The position numbers were made by a program, and so were the translations under genes. The notes below the pieces were generated by a model. It was not told the DNA's origin. It searched no databases and worked only from the letters and a program-made list of their open reading frames with translations. Shown here piece after piece: positions 3,519 to 7,652 of a stretch of DNA of 7,652 nt. Location of the stretch: the NCBI GenBank assembly GCA_964617145.1, contig CAZTVN010000059.1, positions 1 through 7,652 on the forward strand. The letters are read 5' to 3'. Positions within the stretch are counted from its first letter, which is position 1. The number at the start of each line of letters is the position of its first letter. Origin of the DNA: CAZTVN01 sp964617145 (lineage in GTDB: Bacteria > Patescibacteriota > Gracilibacteria > UBA1369 > JACRIC01).

Positions 3519-6232
3519 CCTTCGCGGATAATAAGAAATACAGCAGTAGCCGCGAGAGCGAAGAGCCAGTCACTGAGTTTTAGTGGACCAGTTTGCAAAA
3601 ATTTTGATACATAAGGATTGTACGAGACATTTAAAATTAAAATAATTGAAATGATGTAACTTGCTAAAAGACGTTTGTTTGAAAAAAAGTATTTTGATAT
3701 CACTCCTTTTTTTGTTCGGAGACTTAAGATGCTCGCCAATTGAATAAGAACAATGGTGATGTAACTTAATGTTAATGCTCGGAAATATAATTCTGAATGA
3801 AGATCATTAAATCCTCTCCAGCTAAAACCTTCACGAGTGGCGAATAGGAAAAAATTTATATAAGCCAAAGCTCCCATAAGAGCCGAAGTCCAAGCGATAT
3901 CGATGAGTCGTTTTTTATTGAGGATATAATCGCTTGGACTTCGCGGAGGTTCTTTCATGATATCGTGTTCTCCTGGATCGAAAGTGAGGGCCGTTAAGGG
4001 AAAAAATTCTCCCCCCATATCGATAGCGAGAATTTGAATGGCAAGAATCCCAAGCGGCATGTCAAAATAGAATCCAAAGAACATACTTAAAAGAACGATT
4101 GTGAGTTCACCCATACAGGCTATAAGTGTTCCAATAATCGTTTTTTTTAGGTTAGCGTAAATGATCCTGCCTTCGCGAATGGCATCGACCAGAGTTCCAA
4201 AACTATCATCCATTAAAATAATTTCTGATGACTCTTGCGCTACATCGGTTCCCGTTTTTCCCATGGCGACACCGATATCGGCTCGTTTAAGAGCTGGTGA
4301 ATCATTTATGCCGTCTCCTGTTACGGCCACGATTTCTCCTGCTTTTTTTAAAAGATCAACGATGCGGAGCTTATCTTCAGGAGTCGTGCGAGAAAAAATG
4401 ATGTTATCCTTAATAAGGCTGTGCAACAGTGCGAAATCTGACATTTTTGAAAGTTCCTCATTAGTTATAACCGTAATATTTTTTTCATCTCCTAACCCGA
4501 TTTTTTCGGCTATAGCTTTTGCCGTGAGAGCGTAATCTCCTGTAATAATGATTACCCGAATAAATGCTATTTTGGCCATTTCGATAGCTTCTTTTACCTC
4601 TTCACGCGGAGGGTCAATCATGGCTACCATAGCCACAAAAGTGAGATCCCGTTCAACCTCTGCCATTGTCATATTTTCATCGAAATTATTCAAATCGTGA
4701 TATGCGTAGGCCAAAATACGATAAGTTTTTTTTGCATACCGCTCATCTTCGGAAACGAGAAATTTTTTATATTCTTCTGTCAGTGGTTTTACTGAATTTT
4801 CATCAAGAAAATGGCTGCAGCGATCTAAGATGATGAGTGGAGCACCTTTTATGTAAGCTCTTATCTTTCCATCACCCATATCTCTTATAGAACTCATCAT
4901 TTTTCTTCCCGCATCGAAACTGAATTCTCTTAATTCTTGATCTTTTTGATTCAGTTCTTTTTGATGAAATCCTGCTTTTTCCGAAAAAGTTATAAGCGCT
5001 GCTTCGGTTGGATCTCCTATAGCGTGCCAACTTAAATGTTCCTTGTCAGGTGCTGATATTTCCGCGTTTGAAGCCAGAATTCCTGTAAGAAAAACTTCTT
5101 TTAAGCGCTCTTTTTCTTCAGTGGTGAGTTCTTTTCTTTTTTCATCGAGGATTTGTCCTTTTGGTTCGTAACCAATTCCTGTCACGGAATAATTTTTATT
5201 TGCGAATATTATTTCTTGAACCGTCATTTCGTTTTTTGTGAGGGTGCCGGTTTTATCCGTACAGATCAAATGCGTTGAGCCGAGAGTTTCGACAGCAGAA
5301 AGTTTTTTGATAATGGCTTTCTTTTTGGCCAATCTTCCAGCACTTAAGGAGAGTGCTACGGCGATTTGTGTCGGCAGGGCTTGGGGAACAATGGAAGCGG
5401 CTATGGTGAGCGCAAAAATGAGAGAATCTTTTAACGATAATTCTTGCAATGTTCCTCCTACAAAGATCATTAGGCCGATAACCCCTGCAACGATCGTGAG
5501 TTTTTTTGCCACGTTATTGAGCTGTTTTTGTAGAGGAGAACTATCTGACTGCGTCCCTTGACTTAAATGAGCGATTCGTCCGATTTCTGTTTTCATTCCT
5601 GTTGCGATCACTACTCCTTTGGCATTTCCCGTTGCTACGGTTGTTCCCATAAAAATAAGATTGTTCCTGTCTCCAAGTAATACTTCATGATCGATAGTAT
5701 GGGTAAATTTTTTCACAGGATTTGATTCTCCTGTCAGTGAAAAATCATTTGTTTTGAGATTATTTTCTTCAATGAGTCGTATATCAGCAGGAATGCGATC
5801 GCCTTCTTCCAAGACGGCAATATCTCCTTCAACGATGTTTTCTGCATTTATTTCCATGAGGTGGCCAGATCGTATGACCTTGGCTTTTGCTTTTACCAAT
5901 AATTTTAGAGATGTGAGGACTTTTTCCGCTTTGTATTCTTGGATAAAACCAATGATGATATTAATGGTCACAATAATAAAAAGTACCGTGGCATCTCGAA
6001 TACTGTCCAAGAAAAGCGCTATAATACCTGAAATCGCCAAAATAATCACCATCGGATCGGTGAACTGGCTTAAAAAGTGAATCAGTATTGTATTTTTCTT
6101 TTTCACTTGTAAGCTATTTTTCCCGTAAAATTTTTGTCTTAAATTTGCTTCATTTTGATCAATCCCTTCGAAAGTCGTTTTATATTGCTTGAGAACTTCT
6201 TCTTTTGAAAATTGATAAACGAACTGTTTCAT
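3467..6232 (-). CDS. P-type cation-transporting ATPase (P2-like)
   Basis: A full-length (921 aa) membrane pump that couples ATP hydrolysis to cation transport through an aspartyl-phosphate. Order of parts: N-terminal cation-ATPase domain (1-50), M1-M2 (about 58-98), actuator domain with TGES (167-170), M3-M4 (244-292), phosphorylation motif DKTGTLT (326-332, D326), nucleotide-binding region with KGAP (462-465), hinge ITGD (564-567), TGDGINDSPALK (638-649), then M5-M10 (about 697-905). Type 2 architecture is clear. The ion site differs from calcium pumps: the usual PEGLP of M4 is PQALP (283-287), M5 reads CMGE (706-709) where SERCA has NVGE, and M6 reads ILAID (734-738) where SERCA has NLVTD. 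E709 and D738 remain. The ion is therefore open (H+, Na+, K+ or other). The start ATG follows an A-rich leader without Shine-Dalgarno, under a good extended -10. The final residues (SCSKTSRTTLRSS) are read from the antisense of the convergent ligase gene. Confidence 0.94.
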   Translation of the reverse strand: MKQFVYQFSKEEVLKQYKTTFEGIDQNEANLRQKFYGKNSLQVKKKNTILIHFLSQFTDPMVIILAISGIIALFLDSIRDATVLFIIVTINIIIGFIQEYKAEKVLTSLKLLVKAKAKVIRSGHLMEINAENIVEGDIAVLEEGDRIPADIRLIEENNLKTNDFSLTGESNPVKKFTHTIDHEVLLGDRNNLIFMGTTVATGNAKGVVIATGMKTEIGRIAHLSQGTQSDSSPLQKQLNNVAKKLTIVAGVIGLMIFVGGTLQELSLKDSLIFALTIAASIVPQALPTQIAVALSLSAGRLAKKKAIIKKLSAVETLGSTHLICTDKTGTLTKNEMTVQEIIFANKNYSVTGIGYEPKGQILDEKRKELTTEEKERLKEVFLTGILASNAEISAPDKEHLSWHAIGDPTEAALITFSEKAGFHQKELNQKDQELREFSFDAGRKMMSSIRDMGDGKIRAYIKGAPLIILDRCSHFLDENSVKPLTEEYKKFLVSEDERYAKKTYRILAYAYHDLNNFDENMTMAEVERDLTFVAMVAMIDPPREEVKEAIEMAKIAFIRVIIITGDYALTAKAIAEKIGLGDEKNITVITNEELSKMSDFALLHSLIKDNIIFSRTTPEDKLRIVDLLKKAGEIVAVTGDGINDSPALKRADIGVAMGKTGTDVAQESSEIILMDDSFGTLVDAIREGRIIYANLKKTIIGTLIACMGELTIVLLSMFFGFYFDMPLGILAIQILAIDMGGEFFPLTALTFDPGEHDIMKEPPRSPSDYILNKKRLIDIAWTSALMGALAYINFFLFATREGFSWRGFNDLHSELYFRALTLSYITIVLIQLASILSLRTKKGVISKYFFSNKRLLASYIISIILILNVSYNPYVSKFLQTGPLKLSDWLFALAATAVFLIIREGYKISCSKTSRTTLRSS

Positions 6233-6257
6233 TTTTGTTTTTATATTTTTTGGGTAT

Positions 6258-6273
6258 TCTTTTTATTATACCA
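6258..6273 (-). promoter_or_regulatory. Extended -10 promoter of the P-type ATPase gene
   Basis: On the minus strand TTTGGTATAAT has a perfect TATAAT (6270-6265) preceded by TGG, the extended -10 pattern TGnTATAAT. The -35 region 17 bases upstream (TTTCGC) is poor, which extended -10 promoters tolerate. Expected transcription start near 6258 leaves a leader of about 25 bases before the ATG at 6232. Confidence 0.6.
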
Positions 6274-6304
6274 AATTTTTTATGGTAGCGAAATCTCAAA
6301 AACG

Positions 6305-6310
6305 TATAAA
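6305..6310 (+). promoter_or_regulatory. Possible -10 of the WecA/TagO-like gene
   Basis: TATAAA lies 65 bases before the ATG at 6376 in the divergent intergenic region. No acceptable -35 is found at 16-19 bases upstream, so the call is weak. An AGAGG (6358-6362) is 13 bases before the start codon, longer than ideal spacing for a ribosome site. Confidence 0.3.
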
Positions 6311-6375
6311 GACTGTCTTTTTTTTGTGCTTTCCATTATCCTTTTTAATAGTTTTTCAGAGGTTCCCATAGATTT

Positions 6376-7401
6376 ATGCCTTTCTACTATTTTTTTATTG
6401 CTCTTTTTGTTTTTGTACTAACTTTTTTGTTGACCTTTTTTGCGCTTCGGTTTTTCCCAAGAATCGGGCTTTTGGATAAACCGAAAAAATATGGATTAGC
6501 CCGTCCATCCATACCGTATTTTGGAGGTCTTGTTATCTATCTTGTTTTTTTAATTGCGACTGCCATTTTTCTTTCATTTGATCTTCGTCTTCTTGGAGTG
6601 ATTATTGCGGCGACTTTCATTGTTGGTGTGAGTTTTCTTGATGATTATTTTGAAATTTCTCCTTTCATTCGACTTTATGTTCAAATATTTGCGGCTTTAA
6701 TTCTTTTCTTTTTTGGTGTTCATATATCAGAAATTCGTAATCCTTTTGATGGCGTTTTTCAGCTTTCAACCGTGCTTGGCATCGGTTTTACTATTTTTTG
6801 GGTTATTTTGATTATGAATACCGTTAATTTTCTTGACGGTCTTAATGGGCTTGCCAGTGGGGTTTCCGGCATAGGATTTTTTATACTTTTTGTTTTGAGT
6901 ATTCGTCCGGCATATCATACGATCGATCAATCGGCTTTTGCTGTTTTGTCCCTTATCATGGCTATAGCTTCTTTGACTTTTATGCTTTTTGAATTTGCGC
7001 CAGCGAAAATTTTGATGGGGGATACAGGCAGCATGTTTTTGGGCTTTATGCTAGCTACAATGGGAATATTTGCTGGTGGCAAAATCGCTACGGCCTTTCT
7101 TGTTCTTGGATTTCCTATCCTTGATGCTTTTTGGGTTGTTTTACGGCGGTTGTATTATAGGAAATCACCTTTTAAAGGTGATCTCAAACATCTTCATCAT
7201 CGCTTGATTCGGGCGGGTCTCACTGAACGACAAGCGCTTCTTTGTATTTATCTTATTAGTGCTTCTTTTGGCGCTATTGCCCTTTTCCTTGAGACATTTG
7301 AGAAAATCGTGGCTCTTTTTGTTCTTATAGGATTTTTGATTATTATCGCGTTTTTTCTTTTTTGGCATGAAAAAAGGCGTAATTCTGAAGGAGTACATTA
7401 A
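6376..7401 (+). CDS. wecA: WecA/TagO/MraY-family undecaprenyl-phosphate sugar-1-phosphate transferase
   Basis: An integral membrane enzyme of glycosyltransferase family 4 (341 aa, normal length) that transfers a UDP-linked amino-sugar phosphate, typically GlcNAc-1-P, to undecaprenyl phosphate, the first membrane step of a surface polymer or wall precursor. About ten hydrophobic segments span the sequence from residue 3 onward. Family motifs in order: RPSIPYFGG (43-51), FLDDYFEISPFIR (87-99) with the acidic pair D89/D90, NTVNFLDGLNGLASG (148-162) with N151 and D154, GDTGSMFLG (215-223) with D216, and HLHHRL (272-277), the cytoplasmic histidine loop. That histidine motif and NFLDG favour the WecA/TagO branch over MraY; the exact sugar is not decided. 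It diverges from the ATPase gene by 143 bases. AAGGAG (7388-7393) lies inside its 3' end, as if a next gene once followed closely. Confidence 0.9.
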   Translation: MPFYYFFIALFVFVLTFLLTFFALRFFPRIGLLDKPKKYGLARPSIPYFGGLVIYLVFLIATAIFLSFDLRLLGVIIAATFIVGVSFLDDYFEISPFIRLYVQIFAALILFFFGVHISEIRNPFDGVFQLSTVLGIGFTIFWVILIMNTVNFLDGLNGLASGVSGIGFFILFVLSIRPAYHTIDQSAFAVLSLIMAIASLTFMLFEFAPAKILMGDTGSMFLGFMLATMGIFAGGKIATAFLVLGFPILDAFWVVLRRLYYRKSPFKGDLKHLHHRLIRAGLTERQALLCIYLISASFGAIALFLETFEKIVALFVLIGFLIIIAFFLFWHEKRRNSEGVH

Positions 7402-7426
7402 GGTGGTTTCATTGATTTTTTAGCAT

Positions 7427-7596
7427 ATTATTAAGTGGCAGGGAAATTTTTTAACGAATGGTGAATCATTGGGTTACCGTACAAGTCGAACGACTATATG
7501 ATTTTGCGGATTATATCGCAAAATCAGAAGAAGTGAGACTTTTGTACGGTCAATGCGGAACCTTTGAGGAAAAAAATTTCCCTGCCACTTAATAAT
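7427..7596. repeat. 170-bp near-palindromic element with perfect 26-bp arms (MITE-like or structured RNA)
   Basis: The outer arms 7427-7452 and 7571-7596 are perfect inverted copies over 26 bases (core AAGTGGCAGGGAAATTTTTT). Inside, ACCGTACAA (7476-7484) pairs with TTGTACGGT (7542-7550), flanked by CATTG (7467-7471) with CAATG (7551-7555). In the centre GATTTTGCG (7500-7508) pairs with CGCAAAATC (7517-7525) around an 8-base loop. The whole can fold into one long bulged hairpin. Outermost bases are TA-rich, compatible with TA target duplication, but no longer duplication is seen. It contains an open frame of 44 codons (7458-7592, starting MVNHWVTVQVERLYDF) whose last codons come from the right arm; whether it is translated is unknown. 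No transposase lies nearby in the window. The remaining bases (7597-7652) show no gene or site I can support. Confidence 0.7.
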
Positions 7597-7652
7597 GCCG
7601 GTTATATTAAGCAATACATTGGGGAGAAAATTTTCCATAATGAGTTGAAAAA

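Noticed and set aside
4161..6080. Several 100-plus-codon plus-strand frames antisense to the ATPase
   Set aside because: They are shadows of the ATPase reading frame, which has complete motif support.
6212..6421. 69-codon frame overlapping the start of the WecA-like gene
   Set aside because: It lies out of frame over the divergent promoter region and the transferase N-terminus, with hydrophobic content explained by T-rich sequence.
7427..7596. Rho-independent terminator or riboswitch
   Set aside because: The arms are too long and far apart for a terminator, there is no clear terminal U-tract architecture, and I recognise no riboswitch core or following gene.
1..7652. Alternative genetic code (TGA as glycine, known in some Patescibacteria)
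   Set aside because: All large genes read through with no internal TGA and conserved motifs are intact; one gene ends at TGA in a sensible place.

Overview
The window looks like a chromosomal piece of a low-GC (about 35-38%) uncultured bacterium, most likely of the Candidate Phyla Radiation (Patescibacteria). The pointers are a MurE-like ligase that lacks the usual N-terminal domain, a short lipoprotein with the 'YGFEFNYPSSW ... ILSTFKF' pattern I associate with that group, mostly weak or absent Shine-Dalgarno sites, and AT-rich coding. This placement is inference. The standard genetic code fits, with TAA and TGA used as stops.

The left part (1 to about 1986) is an accessory region. Three small minus-strand genes (a GNAT acetyltransferase cut by the window edge, a protein of unknown function, and a lipoprotein) are separated by two about 100-bp hairpin elements. 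The elements have different stem sequences but share loop and side blocks. Read on the minus strand, each module starts with GTTNNNTGAAAT. Where both ends are visible, each module ends in the exact complement of its own first 9 bases. The mismatches inside each hairpin vanish when ends are paired by module rather than by neighbour. This is what an integron gene-cassette array predicts (R'' of a cassette pairs with its own R'). No integrase is in the window, so it would be an integrase-less attC cluster (CALIN-like). The complementarity runs well past the core box (24 of 26 bases in one cassette, an interrupted set of arms in the other), which classical attC sites do not show. A half-element at 1987-2010 marks the broken edge of the array.

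The right part (2220 to 7401) is core-like envelope and ion-transport genes: a MurE-family ligase (+), a large P-type cation ATPase (-) whose tail overlaps the ligase gene by 52 bases, and, divergent from the ATPase, a WecA/TagO/MraY-family sugar-phosphate transferase (+). The ligase and transferase act at the cytoplasmic and membrane steps of wall or surface-polymer synthesis. The ATPase keeps all catalytic motifs but has lost several residues that bind calcium in SERCA-type pumps.

The right end (7427-7596) holds a 170-bp near-palindrome with perfect 26-bp arms. It is probably a MITE-like element or a structured RNA, and it contains a 44-codon open frame.
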